Assembly (NCBI GenBank): GCA_035538335.1
Contig: DATLKN010000045.1
Location: 108,256 to 172,255, forward strand
Reading direction: 5' to 3'
Length of the DNA: 64,000 nucleotides
Source of the DNA: AP-15 sp035538335
GTDB taxonomy: Bacteria > Pseudomonadota > Alphaproteobacteria > ATCC43930 > CGMCC-115725
The stretch's first letter is position 1; every line of letters begins with the position of its first letter. The translations under genes were made by a program, and so were the position numbers. Below are positions 30,701-38,316 of the stretch, piece by piece. The notes under the pieces are model-generated. The model had not been told where the DNA came from. It was given only the letters and a program-made list of their open reading frames with translations, and searched no databases.

Positions 30701-30794
30701 GCGTGACCCCGGCATAGATGCCGGCGAGCGCCAGCGCGAAGGCGACGAAGAGCAGCGAGCGCCGGTGGTATTCGAGCCACGCGGCAAAGCTCAT
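27738..30794 (-). CDS. RND-family efflux pump, inner-membrane permease
   Basis: A protein of 1018 residues with the twice-repeated RND layout: an N-terminal membrane helix (LLFVAFALALAGIYAGVTL), a large periplasmic porter domain, a bundle of helices with GLLIDDVIVMIEHIARR, then the second half. It uses the proton gradient to export substrates through the adaptor and outer-membrane protein encoded immediately upstream. It overlaps the adaptor gene by 4 bp. Substrate class is unclear: the partners resemble the Czc/Cus layout, but I see no clear metal-site methionine or carboxylate cluster. Confidence 0.93.
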   Translation of the reverse strand: MSFAAWLEYHRRSLLFVAFALALAGIYAGVTLPVGLFPVVRFPRIRIEIGAGSMPAQQMLIEVTEPLEEVARAVPGASGITSQTSRGSAQIFVDFPWGADMRQALLAVDAAFAQELAKLPAGTRYTAIEMSPNVLMPFVSYALISKTLSSADLRRLAQYRITPLLTGIAGIRRVGVLGGATPEVEVSISPQKLAAYRLTLAEVAKAIAATNTVDAVGRLEDNDLLYLTVSNNAFTSVASVGQVELRSAKGGIVRLSDLGRVSMGAVPRWLLVDDNGRPAVTFDVYQQDSADSLSLEKAVAARLAGFMKKEPRSIRLYKWYDQTQLVRSSIAAVEEAIVIGLGFSALVILAYLRNWRVMLVAMTVVPLSVLITVLLLALLGMSFNIMTLGGVAAAIGLLIDDVIVMIEHIARRAGVPGLEGAQSTVLLAAREFLAPLFGSSLATIIIFLPLAFLSGVTGAFFKYLALTMASALVISYLLTAFTVPLLARGIIDFGKWQDPQHGSDSWLRRTHGRLLRRLFAHPSLIGLALLLLGGAGYAAYAHVGTGFLPRMDEGGFVLDYQSSPGTSLAETNRELGQVEAILKGDPYVYTYSRRTGAGLGGDLVETYQGDFFVRLVAAARRPPIWRVMDEITAKITNEVPGIAFDTHQLLGDMIGDMVGRRQPIVVELSAKNPAVLGQVATRVAAAIKKVPGIEPASVNDGVVPAGDALEIRVDPAAAAMAGITPAEIEGQLYHYLHGAVVTSYLGAVREVGVRLWLDPPQDRLYRDDLANLLIRTQSGHLFPLASVARTKFLAGQPQISRDDLAQIVAVTAQIGGGHDLGSTAAAVEKALARPGLLPAGVDYRIGGAYKQQQMAARGMVKVFAAAAIAEIVLLLFLYESFWIPLVIILSSLVSTSAVFIGLWLTGVELNITAMMGMVMIVGIATEMAIFLASEYQALARTMPAREALYEAALNRLRPIAMSTLAMILALLPLGAAISGSGDQMLQPLAIAIIAGVVVQLPLVLLAMPVAIGLGVRQK

Positions 30795-31843
30795 TTGCTC
30801 CGCCCTGCCGGCGGCCGGGCGGGGCGCACGGCCATGCCGTTCTGCAGCTGATGGTTGCCCGACAGCACCAGCGGCGCGTCGGGGTCGAGCGGCCCCGAGA
30901 CGACGTCCCTCGCGCCGTCGGAGCCGAGGATACGCACCCGCACCAGCTTCGCGATCCGCCCCGGCGCCTGCACGACATAGGGCGCGCCGCGGTGGTCGAC
31001 GAGGATCGCCGAATGCGGCACGACATAGCCCTTGGCCTCGCCGGTGACGATCCGCGCCTGCGCCATCTCGCCGCGCAGAAAGCGGCCCTTCGGCAGCGCG
31101 ATGTCGACCGGCACGAGCCCCGTCCCGGCATCGACGACCGAGCCGCGCAGCAGCACCCTCCCGGCCACCGCGTCCCGCGCCCCGAGCGGGACGATCGCCG
31201 CCTTGTCGCCGGCGTGGATCGCCGCCGCCGCCGCCGGCACCACCCCGACTTCGAGGACGAGGCCCTCCGGCCGGTCGAGATCGACGAGCCCCTTGCCCTG
31301 CGCGACGAGCGCGCCGGCGCTCGTCGATACCGTCGTGACGACGGCGCGGAAGGGGGCGCGCAAGGTTTGCGGCCCGCCCGCGCCTTCGGCCTCGAGCGCG
31401 GCCAACGCCGCCCGCGCGTCGGCCTGCGATTTTTCCGCATCGGCGAGCTGCTGCCCGGTCGCGAGGCGCTGCGCCAGCATCGCCCGCGTGCGCGCGACGA
31501 GCTGCTGCGCCACGCTTAGAGCGGAGCGGGCCTGCGCGTAGGCGGCCGCGGTCGCGGGGCTCGGCCCGAGCCGGACGAGCGGCGCACCTTTCTCGACGGC
31601 CTCGCCGTCGCGCACGAAGACCGCTTCGACGATCGCCGCGAGCGGCGCCACCACGGTGCGGTGCGCCGCCGGGCTCGCATAGATGCTGCCGTAAGCGGTG
31701 ACGAGGCGCGGCAGGCTGCCCTTTTTGAGCCGCGTCTGCTGCACCAGCACGCTCGGTTTCACGGGCGCCGGCGAGGTTGCGGATGCCGGCGCGGCCACGC
31801 CGAGGAGCGCCGCCAGCGCCGCGACGGCCCGGCGCCGCATCAC
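30791..31843 (-). CDS. efflux pump periplasmic adaptor subunit (HlyD/MFP family)
   Basis: A protein of 350 residues with a signal peptide (residues 1-23, ATSPAP after the cleavage region). It has a split lipoyl-like domain (VVAPLAAIVEAVFVRDGEAVEKGAPLVRLG and LRAPFRAVVTTVSTSAGALVAQGKGL), an alpha-hairpin between them and beta-barrel domains behind. It bridges the RND permease and the TolC-like channel. It overlaps both neighbours by 4 bp. Confidence 0.93.
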   Translation of the reverse strand: MMRRRAVAALAALLGVAAPASATSPAPVKPSVLVQQTRLKKGSLPRLVTAYGSIYASPAAHRTVVAPLAAIVEAVFVRDGEAVEKGAPLVRLGPSPATAAAYAQARSALSVAQQLVARTRAMLAQRLATGQQLADAEKSQADARAALAALEAEGAGGPQTLRAPFRAVVTTVSTSAGALVAQGKGLVDLDRPEGLVLEVGVVPAAAAAIHAGDKAAIVPLGARDAVAGRVLLRGSVVDAGTGLVPVDIALPKGRFLRGEMAQARIVTGEAKGYVVPHSAILVDHRGAPYVVQAPGRIAKLVRVRILGSDGARDVVSGPLDPDAPLVLSGNHQLQNGMAVRPARPPAGRSK

Positions 31844-33198
31844 CGGCCCCGCATCGGCAGCGCGCTGCCGATCAAGGTCTGCAGGCTGGTGCGCAGTTCG
31901 AGCATCCTCTCTTCCAGCTTGATCGCCTCGAGTTCTTTCGCGAGCAGCGAAGAGTGCAGATCGACATAGCCGCGCTCGTCGAGATTGCCGGCCTGGTAGG
32001 CGGCGTCGGCGACCGAGGCCGCCTGCCGCAGGCGAGCGAGGCTCCGATGGTCCGCGCGATATTGCGCCTCGGCGAGCTGTTCCTCGGCGAGGAGCCGCCC
32101 GGCGGCGCCGAGGGCGGCGTCGAGCCGCGCCCGGTATTGCGCGCGCAATTGGCGCCTCGTCGCCCGCGCGATCGCCACCTTCCCCTGGCCGTGATTGAAG
32201 ATCGGCAGGCCGATCGTCAAATTCGGCCCGAGCGTATACACCGGGGTCGTGTCTTTCGCCCAGGTGCCGCCGATGGCGAGCGGCGGAAATTGCTCGATGA
32301 CCGCCTGCCGCAGCTTTGCCTGTTGCGCCGCGTAGCCCGCCTTGAGCGCCAGCAGGTCGGGGCGGCGCGGCAGCAGCGTCGGCAGCATTGCCCGCAGCCG
32401 CGCCGCGTCGAGCGGCGGCGCCGCGAGTTTTTGCCGCAGCTCGAGCCGCGTGCCCGGCAACAGCCCGAGCAGCGCATCGAGATCATGCCCGACCTTGAGA
32501 ATCTGCTCGTCGGCCGCGTGCAGTTGCGCCTCCACCCCCTGCAATGCCGCCAGGTCGCTGACGACGACGGTCAGCGTCAGATTGCCCTGCCGCATCGCCG
32601 CCCGCGAGCGGCGATAGCGCTCGGCGAAAAGGCGGCGGGTCTGTTCGAGGACCGCGCGCTGGCGCGCCAGTTCGACCGCCTGCACGAAGAGGCTGCGCGC
32701 CTGCGCGACGACCTGCCATTCCTGCCACAGGAGGTTGAGCCGCACGCCTCGTTCCCGCGCGGCGGCGGCGCGGCGCCGGGCGGAAAGGGTCAGCAGCGGC
32801 AGGATGTTCTCGGCCAGCCCGGTCGATACCGCGTCCGCCATGCCGGCGCCCGCGAGCAGCTTTCCATAGCTGAAGCTGAAGCTCGGGTTGGGCAACAGGC
32901 CGGCGTCGAAAGCCTGCGCGCGGGCGACGCCGAGCGCGGTGCGCGCCGCCTTCAGATCGGGGTTGGCGACGACGGCGACCGTCGCGACCTCGTCCATGTC
33001 GAGCGGGTGCGCCGGGTCGAACCGGTGCGACGCCAATTCGGGAAGCGGCGCCTGCGCCGGCTCGATCTTGAGCGCGGCGAGGCTCGCGGCGAGGTCGGGT
33101 TTCTCGGCGAGCGGGGCGTTTCTGAAATGGGAGCAGCCGCCGAGACCGGCCGAGAGCGCAATCGCGGCGGCGACAGCGCCGGGGCGGAACCTCGTCAA
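31840..33198 (-). CDS. TolC-like outer-membrane efflux lipoprotein (CzcC/CusC-like)
   Basis: A protein of 452 residues with a lipoprotein signal peptide (lipobox LGGC, cysteine near residue 22) and the long helical repeats of outer-membrane efflux proteins (PDLKAARTALGVARAQA in the first half, RPDLLALKAGYAAQQAKLRQA in the second). It forms the trimeric exit duct of the tripartite pump. It overlaps the serine hydrolase upstream and the adaptor downstream by 4 bp each. Confidence 0.93.
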   Translation of the reverse strand: MTRFRPGAVAAAIALSAGLGGCSHFRNAPLAEKPDLAASLAALKIEPAQAPLPELASHRFDPAHPLDMDEVATVAVVANPDLKAARTALGVARAQAFDAGLLPNPSFSFSYGKLLAGAGMADAVSTGLAENILPLLTLSARRRAAAARERGVRLNLLWQEWQVVAQARSLFVQAVELARQRAVLEQTRRLFAERYRRSRAAMRQGNLTLTVVVSDLAALQGVEAQLHAADEQILKVGHDLDALLGLLPGTRLELRQKLAAPPLDAARLRAMLPTLLPRRPDLLALKAGYAAQQAKLRQAVIEQFPPLAIGGTWAKDTTPVYTLGPNLTIGLPIFNHGQGKVAIARATRRQLRAQYRARLDAALGAAGRLLAEEQLAEAQYRADHRSLARLRQAASVADAAYQAGNLDERGYVDLHSSLLAKELEAIKLEERMLELRTSLQTLIGSALPMRGR

Positions 33199-34409
33199 CG
33201 ATCGGGCGGACCGACAATCGCGCCATAGACGAGGGCGCGCGACAGATAGCGGTAATAGAGCCGCCGGTCGGGCGCCTGCAGCATCAGCACGACGATCATC
33301 CGCTCGGAGGGATCGATCCAGAAATAGGTGCCGGTGACGCCGCCCCAGAAATATTCGCCGATCGAGCCCGGGACCGGCGACCGGCCCGGAGCGGTGCGCA
33401 CCGCAAAGCCGAGGCCGAAGCCATAGCCCATCTCGGGCACCGGGGCGAGCGCGCCAAAGCGCGCCCGCGTCGTTTTGCCATAGGCGACGCCGGGCGGCAG
33501 GTGGTCGCTGGCCATGTGGGCGATGGTCTTCGGGGCGAGCAGCCGCACGCCGTCGAGCTCGCCGCCATTGAGCAGCATCTGGCAGAAGCGCAGGTAGTCG
33601 CCGGCCGTCGAGACGAGCCCGCCGCCGCCCGATTCCCAGCGCGGCGGCCGCGCCGGATCGCGCATCGGCGGGCGCTTGCCTGTTGCCGGGTCGGTCTGCG
33701 GCTCGGCGACGCGGCGGCTCTTCTCGCCCGCCGCCGAAAAGCCGGTGTCGCGCATCCCGAGCGGGCCGCAGATCCGCTCGCCCAGGAATTCGCCGAGACT
33801 ATTGCCCGAGACGGCTTCGACGACGCGCCCCAGCACGTCCGTCGACATCGAATATTCCCAGGTCGTCCCCGGCTCGAACATCAGCGGCAATCGGGCGAGC
33901 TTCTGCACCAGCTCGGCGTTCGTCTGCTCCGGGTTCATCAGATCGGCGTCGCGCCACAGCATCTGCACCGGGCTGTCGCCGAAGGCGGCATAGGTGAGGC
34001 CCGAGGTATGGCGCAGCAGATCCTGCACGGTCAGCGTGCGGGTCGCGGCCGTGCGCTCGACCCCGACCGTGCGCTCGGCGAGTTCGGGCAGATAATCGGC
34101 GACCGGCGCCGAGATCGGCAGCCGGCCCTCCTCGGCGAGCATCATCGCCGCGACCGAGACGACCGGCTTCGTCATCGAGGCGATGCGAAAGAGCGCGTCA
34201 CCCTCCATAGCCGCGCCCGCCTCGCGGTCGCGCCAGCCGAAGGCCTCGGCATAGCCGACCCGCCCGCCGCGGGCGATCAGCATCACCGCGCCGGGTATGA
34301 ACCCGCGCTCGACATCCTGCCGGAAGGTCGCCGAGATCCGCTCCAGCCGCTCCGGCGACAGCCCCAGCTCCTGCGGCCGCTCGGCCCGCGGTAATCCGAA
34401 ATTCGCCAT
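33195..34409 (-). CDS. beta-lactamase-fold serine hydrolase (class C / family VIII esterase-like)
   Basis: A protein of 404 residues with no signal peptide, so it is probably cytoplasmic. The SxxK nucleophile motif is SMTK (residues 78-81), the second motif is YSM in WEYSMSTDVLG, and a WGG stretch near the C-terminus (EYFWGGVTGTYFWID) stands in for the KTG box. This is the pattern of family VIII esterases/EstB rather than true beta-lactamases. It is the first gene of the RND efflux operon, joined by ATGA overlap, which suggests it modifies or hydrolyses the exported compound. Confidence 0.88.
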   Translation of the reverse strand: MANFGLPRAERPQELGLSPERLERISATFRQDVERGFIPGAVMLIARGGRVGYAEAFGWRDREAGAAMEGDALFRIASMTKPVVSVAAMMLAEEGRLPISAPVADYLPELAERTVGVERTAATRTLTVQDLLRHTSGLTYAAFGDSPVQMLWRDADLMNPEQTNAELVQKLARLPLMFEPGTTWEYSMSTDVLGRVVEAVSGNSLGEFLGERICGPLGMRDTGFSAAGEKSRRVAEPQTDPATGKRPPMRDPARPPRWESGGGGLVSTAGDYLRFCQMLLNGGELDGVRLLAPKTIAHMASDHLPPGVAYGKTTRARFGALAPVPEMGYGFGLGFAVRTAPGRSPVPGSIGEYFWGGVTGTYFWIDPSERMIVVLMLQAPDRRLYYRYLSRALVYGAIVGPPDR

Positions 34410-34446
34410 TCCTCGCCTCCCTCGGCTGCAATGCGACGGCTCGATA

Positions 34447-34874
34447 CTACAGAGTATAAAGGGCCAGCCCGAGAGCCCGCGCGTTCGCGGTCATCCTCTC
34501 GTCGAATGTCATCAGATCGGCGCCGAGCCGTTGCGCGATCGCGATGTTTATCGCGTCCGGCGCGCGCAGATTGAGATCGAGGCGGCGGAGAAACGCATCC
34601 GCCGCGGCGATATCGGCCGAAATCATTCTATTCGGCGGGTCTCTTGCGCGGCCCAGGCATCGAAGGCGGCAAATACCGCTCCCGCCTGGTCCCGCGGTAT
34701 TTCCTCCATCCGCACCCGGCGGCCGATTGCAGACACGAATTCGGCGGCCACGAAATCACTGATATCGACGGTTGGGAGGCCCTTGCGGAGAAGGAGGTCC
34801 GCCTGGTGGGAGAAGGGGTCGTCGGTGAAGAGCGCAACAAGGACGCTCGCATCGAGATAGGCGGTCAGCGCCAA
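34447..34874 (-). pseudogene. VapC-type PIN toxin, split by a frameshift
   Basis: Codons from ATG 34874 give an 83-residue N-terminal PIN half (YLDASVLVALF, then DFVAAEFVSAIG) that stops at 34623. The missing C-terminal half continues in the -1 frame from ATG 34626 to 34447 (59 residues, with RAPDAINIAIAQRLGADLMTFDERM). Together they make about 140 residues, the normal VapC length, with all four acidic positions. The stop and restart overlap as ATGA, so a one-base indel is the simplest cause; a two-polypeptide toxin is less likely. The paired antitoxin gene upstream is intact. Confidence 0.8.
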
Positions 34875-35113
34875 TCCTCGTCGCGCATTCGGCTGACAAG
34901 CGTTCCCGCGTCGATAGACGCCCGCCGCCCCACCCGATGTTTCGCAATCCAGTCGAGACCGGCTACCGTTATCGGCCGTGCCGGCGCCGGGATCCGCCGC
35001 AATTCCGCGACGGGCTGCCCGTGCCGGGTGATTACAACGGATTCGCCCTCGATCGCCCGGTCAATCAGCTCGGAAAGCCGATTCTTCGCTTCTGCAACGC
35101 TGTGCGTCGTCAT
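34865..35113 (-). CDS. Phd/YefM-type antitoxin
   Basis: A small antitoxin of 82 residues from ATG 35113 (88 from ATG 35131): SVAEAKNRLSELIDRAIEGE followed by VVITRHGQPVAELRRI is the Phd/YefM DNA-binding fold. The C-terminal tail (ASIDAGTLVSRMRDEDWR) would bind the toxin. It overlaps the broken vapC by 10 bp. Neither start has a clear ribosome site; the shorter one matches the usual family start. Confidence 0.87.
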   Translation of the reverse strand: MTTHSVAEAKNRLSELIDRAIEGESVVITRHGQPVAELRRIPAPARPITVAGLDWIAKHRVGRRASIDAGTLVSRMRDEDWR

Positions 35114-35165
35114 AGCTGGAGATATAGCCATGTGACGGCCATAAATCCAGCGCTGTGACGCCAGC

Positions 35166-36323
35166 CTACCGGCCTCTGAAATGCGGCATCACCTCTTCGG
35201 CGACGCGGTGGGACTGCTCGATCATGATGCTCTCGGGCGTGCCGATCGGGCTCGAGAGGCTCACGTGCTGCATCCCCGGATAGCGCTCCTCGAACCCCTT
35301 CAACAGATCGACGAGCTGGTCCGCGGTGCCGGCGAACCACGAGCCGAGCTGCATGTAGTGCTCGACCGTCGGCACGCCCGCCGCATTCCAGCCGCCGCGC
35401 CGGGCGACGGCCGCGATCTGGTCGGAAGTAAGGCCGGGGACAAAGCCGAGCGGCGCAAACATCTTGACGTGCTCCTCATAGAGCGGGGCGATCTCGCGGA
35501 TCGCCTGCTCGCGCGTGTTCGCGATATGGAGGTGCAGCCCGATCTGCAGATTTTCGCCGAGCTGCAAGTGCCTGCCGGCGCGCGAGGCGGCGTCCTGGTA
35601 TGCCTTGATCGGCCCCTCGGCCATCGTCGCGGCGCCGCCGCCGACGGCGCCCTTGATGCCGTATTTGACCATGAAGTCGAGGCCGCGCGGGCTGGCGCTG
35701 ACGATCGGCTGCCAGCATTCGACGGGGCGCCGGAACGGCCGCGGCACGAGCGTCAGCTCCTTCAGCGTGTAGCCGCGGTAGGGCACCTGCGGCGGCAATG
35801 TGTAGTGCTTGCCCCGGTGCGAGAAGCTTTCTTCGTTGAAGGCCTTGAAGATGATCTCGACATGCTCCTCGAAGAGTTCGCGGTTGGCGTTCTGGTCGAT
35901 GATCGGGGCGCCGAAGCTCTCGACCTCGCGGCTGTGATAGCCGCGCCCGACGCCGAACACGGTGCGCCCCTGCGTCAGGATGTCGGCGGCGGCGTAATCC
36001 TCGGCGAGCCGCAGCGGGTGCCACATCGGCGTGATGTTGAAGCCGCAGCCGATCTTCAGGCTCTTCGTCAGATGCGCGAGATGCACCGCCGTCATCAAGA
36101 GGTTCGGGATGCACTCGTAGCCTTCGCGCTGGAAGTGGTGCTCGGCGAGCCACAGCGTGTCGTAGCCGAGCCCGTCCATCGTGCGCGCGACGTTCTCGGT
36201 CTTCGTGAAGACGGAAGCGAGGTGTTCGTTCGAGAAATGCCGTTCGTTGGCCGGTGTCGCCTCCTGCCCCCGGTCGGGAAGATCGACATGCCCCGCATAG
36301 ACGGTGGTGAATTTGGTGATCAT
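35166..36323 (-). CDS. LLM-class flavin-dependent oxidoreductase (luciferase-like)
   Basis: A protein of 385 residues with the bacterial luciferase-like TIM barrel: MITKFTTVYAGHVDL at the start, TLWLAEHHFQREGYECIPNLL, and GRTVFGVGRGYHSREVESFG with the typical flavin-phosphate region. It uses FMNH2 or F420. Substrate unknown; relatives act as alkanal or hydrocarbon monooxygenases. It is a single gene, divergent from an aldo/keto reductase across a family C repeat. Confidence 0.9.
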   Translation of the reverse strand: MITKFTTVYAGHVDLPDRGQEATPANERHFSNEHLASVFTKTENVARTMDGLGYDTLWLAEHHFQREGYECIPNLLMTAVHLAHLTKSLKIGCGFNITPMWHPLRLAEDYAAADILTQGRTVFGVGRGYHSREVESFGAPIIDQNANRELFEEHVEIIFKAFNEESFSHRGKHYTLPPQVPYRGYTLKELTLVPRPFRRPVECWQPIVSASPRGLDFMVKYGIKGAVGGGAATMAEGPIKAYQDAASRAGRHLQLGENLQIGLHLHIANTREQAIREIAPLYEEHVKMFAPLGFVPGLTSDQIAAVARRGGWNAAGVPTVEHYMQLGSWFAGTADQLVDLLKGFEERYPGMQHVSLSSPIGTPESIMIEQSHRVAEEVMPHFRGR

Positions 36324-36337
36324 GTCTCGGCCCTCAT

Positions 36338-36418
36338 GTCATCGCGAGCGAAGCGAAGCGATCTCGCGCTGCTTCCTGGCCACGAGATTGCTTCGTCGCG
36401 ACGCTCCTCGCAACGACA
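36338..36418. repeat. inverted repeat, family C
   Basis: GTCATCGCGAGCGAAGCGAA GCGATCTCG pairs with CGAGATTGCTTCGTCGCGAC GCTCCTCGC at the other end. It sits in the divergent promoter gap of the LLM and aldo/keto reductase genes. Confidence 0.85.
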
Positions 36419-36489
36419 ACATTCGGCTGGCGCGGTTGCGCCCGGCGCGGCTTTTGCTGTATCGGGCCTCGAACACGCAAGGAGGTTCG

Positions 36490-37452
36490 ATGGAATACAC
36501 AACGCTTGGCCGCACAGGGCTCGAAGTCAGCGTCGCCGGGTTGGGCTGCGGCGGCAACAGCCGCTTGGGGCTCGGCAGCGGCAAGAGCGAGGCTGAGGCT
36601 ATCGCCCTCGTCCGCGCGGCCTGGGACCTCGGCGTCAACATCTTCGACACCGCCGCCGTCTACGGCACCGAGGAAGTCCTCGGCAAGGCGCTCAAGGGCC
36701 TGCCGCGCGAGCGCCTCGTCGTTGCCACCAAGGCGCGGTTCGGGCGCCTCACGCCGCAAGAGGCGGTCGCGAGCCTCGACAAATCGCTGTCGCTGCTCGG
36801 CACCGATTACATCGACGTCTTCCAACTGCACGGCGTCACGCCGAACGCCTACGAGCACGCTCGCGAGGTCATGGCGCCGGCGCTCTTGAAGGAGCGCGAC
36901 AAGGGCAAGTTCCGCTTTCTCGGCATCACCGAAAGTTCGCCCCACGATCCCGAAAGCAGAATGATCGGCCAGGCCGTCGCCGACGGCATCTGGGACACCG
37001 CGATGGTCGGCTTCCACATGCTGCACCAGAACGCCCGCCGCGCCGTCTTTCCGCTGACGATGAAGGCGCGCGTCGGCACGCTTCTGATGTTCGTCGTGCG
37101 CAACATCTTCTCGCAGCCGGAGCGCCTGCGCTCGACGGTGCGCGAGCTGGCCGCTTCGGGGCAGCTGCCGGATTGGCTCGGCAGAGAAGAGAACCCGCTC
37201 GGCTTTCTCGTGCACGAGGGCGGCGCGACGAGCGTCACCGACGCCGCCTATCGCTTCGTGCGGCACGAGCCCGGGGTCGATGTCGTGCTCTTCGGCACCG
37301 GCGAGATCGCGCATCTGAAGAGCAACATCGACTCGATCCTGTCGCCGCCGCTCCCCGAAGCCGACCGCGCCAGGCTGGCTGAGCTCTTCGGCCATCTCTC
37401 CGGCGTCGGCCTCGACCTCCCCGGCTTCGCCGGCGGCCCGCCGCGGCGTTAG
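36490..37452 (+). CDS. aldo/keto reductase
   Basis: A protein of 320 residues with the AKR barrel: GRTGLEVSVAGLGCGG at the N-terminus, catalytic tyrosine in DTAAVYGTEEVLG, lysine in VVATKARFG and histidine in VFQLHGVTP. It should reduce a carbonyl with NADPH; substrate unknown. ATG 36490 follows a perfect GGAGG at 36481-36485. Its stop overlaps the convergent VapC gene by 4 bp. Confidence 0.93.
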   Translation: MEYTTLGRTGLEVSVAGLGCGGNSRLGLGSGKSEAEAIALVRAAWDLGVNIFDTAAVYGTEEVLGKALKGLPRERLVVATKARFGRLTPQEAVASLDKSLSLLGTDYIDVFQLHGVTPNAYEHAREVMAPALLKERDKGKFRFLGITESSPHDPESRMIGQAVADGIWDTAMVGFHMLHQNARRAVFPLTMKARVGTLLMFVVRNIFSQPERLRSTVRELAASGQLPDWLGREENPLGFLVHEGGATSVTDAAYRFVRHEPGVDVVLFGTGEIAHLKSNIDSILSPPLPEADRARLAELFGHLSGVGLDLPGFAGGPPRR

Positions 37453-37919
37453 CCGGCGCGGTTGGCCGTGCTGATCGGAAAATCGGCCGGGTCGTCGTTC
37501 CAGGGGTCAAAAACCGTTGCGCCGCTTCCGCGCACGTCACGCAGATTGCGCGTAGCCAGATAGAGGTCGTGGTCGAGCGCGGTCGCCGCGAAGAGCGTGT
37601 CGATCACCGGCGGGGCATGGCCGGTCAGCCTCTTGGTGGTTCCGGAAATGACGCCCCAGCGGCGCACGATCGCGTCGTTCACCGAGAGAATTCGTCCGGC
37701 GAAACGGGCGGCGAGCCGGTCTCGCGCGGCGGCAAAGCGGCGGCGGTTCGAATCTTCCTGCGCAAGGTTGTGGATGCCTTTATCGTACTCAGCCAGCGTC
37801 AGGACGCTGAGAAAGAGCCTGTCCTCCTGCTGCACCGCCGCCCAGGCTTTGACGCTTGGCGCCCCGTTGGGGTTGATCAGCGCGCTGACGACATTGGTGT
37901 CGAGCAGCCAGCCGATCAC
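37449..37919 (-). CDS. VapC-type PIN-domain toxin
   Basis: A protein of 156 residues starting at GTG 37919, which overlaps the antitoxin stop as GTGA. The PIN acidic residues are in WLLDTNVVSALINP, LAEYDKG and PVIDTLFAATA. It is a ribonuclease, usually cleaving tRNA, held by its antitoxin. The long open frame upstream is antisense noise. Intact and complete. Confidence 0.9.
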   Translation of the reverse strand: MIGWLLDTNVVSALINPNGAPSVKAWAAVQQEDRLFLSVLTLAEYDKGIHNLAQEDSNRRRFAAARDRLAARFAGRILSVNDAIVRRWGVISGTTKRLTGHAPPVIDTLFAATALDHDLYLATRNLRDVRGSGATVFDPWNDDPADFPISTANRAG

Positions 37920-38236
37920 AACTCGACGTCCCGACCCCGGTCCGGCTCTCGCTCGAGGTCCAATCCCTCGACATAGAGGCTTTCCATAAAAGGGACCAAA
38001 GGCAGGCGGTCGCTTTCGGGGAGCAGCCGGTTCAACTCCGCGGCGCCGATGATGACCACCGCATCCCTGCCGCGGACCGTGACGCGCTGCGGCCCTTCGC
38101 TCTGCGCCAGCCGCACCACTTCGCTGAACCGAGCCTTCGCCTCCTCCAGCCGCCATCCGCGGTAGCGCTTGAGAATTGCCGCTTTCGGCTTGGCCGGGAG
38201 GTTCTTGTGCCGGGCCGATCGTCGATGTTCGCTCAT
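37916..38236 (-). CDS. Phd/YefM-type antitoxin of the VapC pair
   Basis: A protein of 106 residues with a basic N-terminal extension (residues 1-27) and a Phd/YefM core: WRLEEAKARFSEVVRLAQSE then RVTVRGRDAVVIIGAAELNRL. The acidic tail DLEREPDRGRDVEL would wrap the toxin. It is translationally coupled to vapC and expected to autoregulate. Confidence 0.9.
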   Translation of the reverse strand: MSEHRRSARHKNLPAKPKAAILKRYRGWRLEEAKARFSEVVRLAQSEGPQRVTVRGRDAVVIIGAAELNRLLPESDRLPLVPFMESLYVEGLDLEREPDRGRDVEL

Positions 38237-38316
38237 TTTCGGGGTTCCTGACTATATAGCCAGGAATATAATCTGGGGCGCCTCGGCCGGCCAGTCCGCA
38301 ACGCGCCGGGCGGGCG

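Noticed and set aside
27559..31440. A minus-strand frame of about 1290 codons overlapping the RND pump genes
   Set aside because: It is a frame-shifted shadow of the permease and adaptor genes and runs through the 125-bp tandem repeat; composition is Arg/Ala-rich without motifs.
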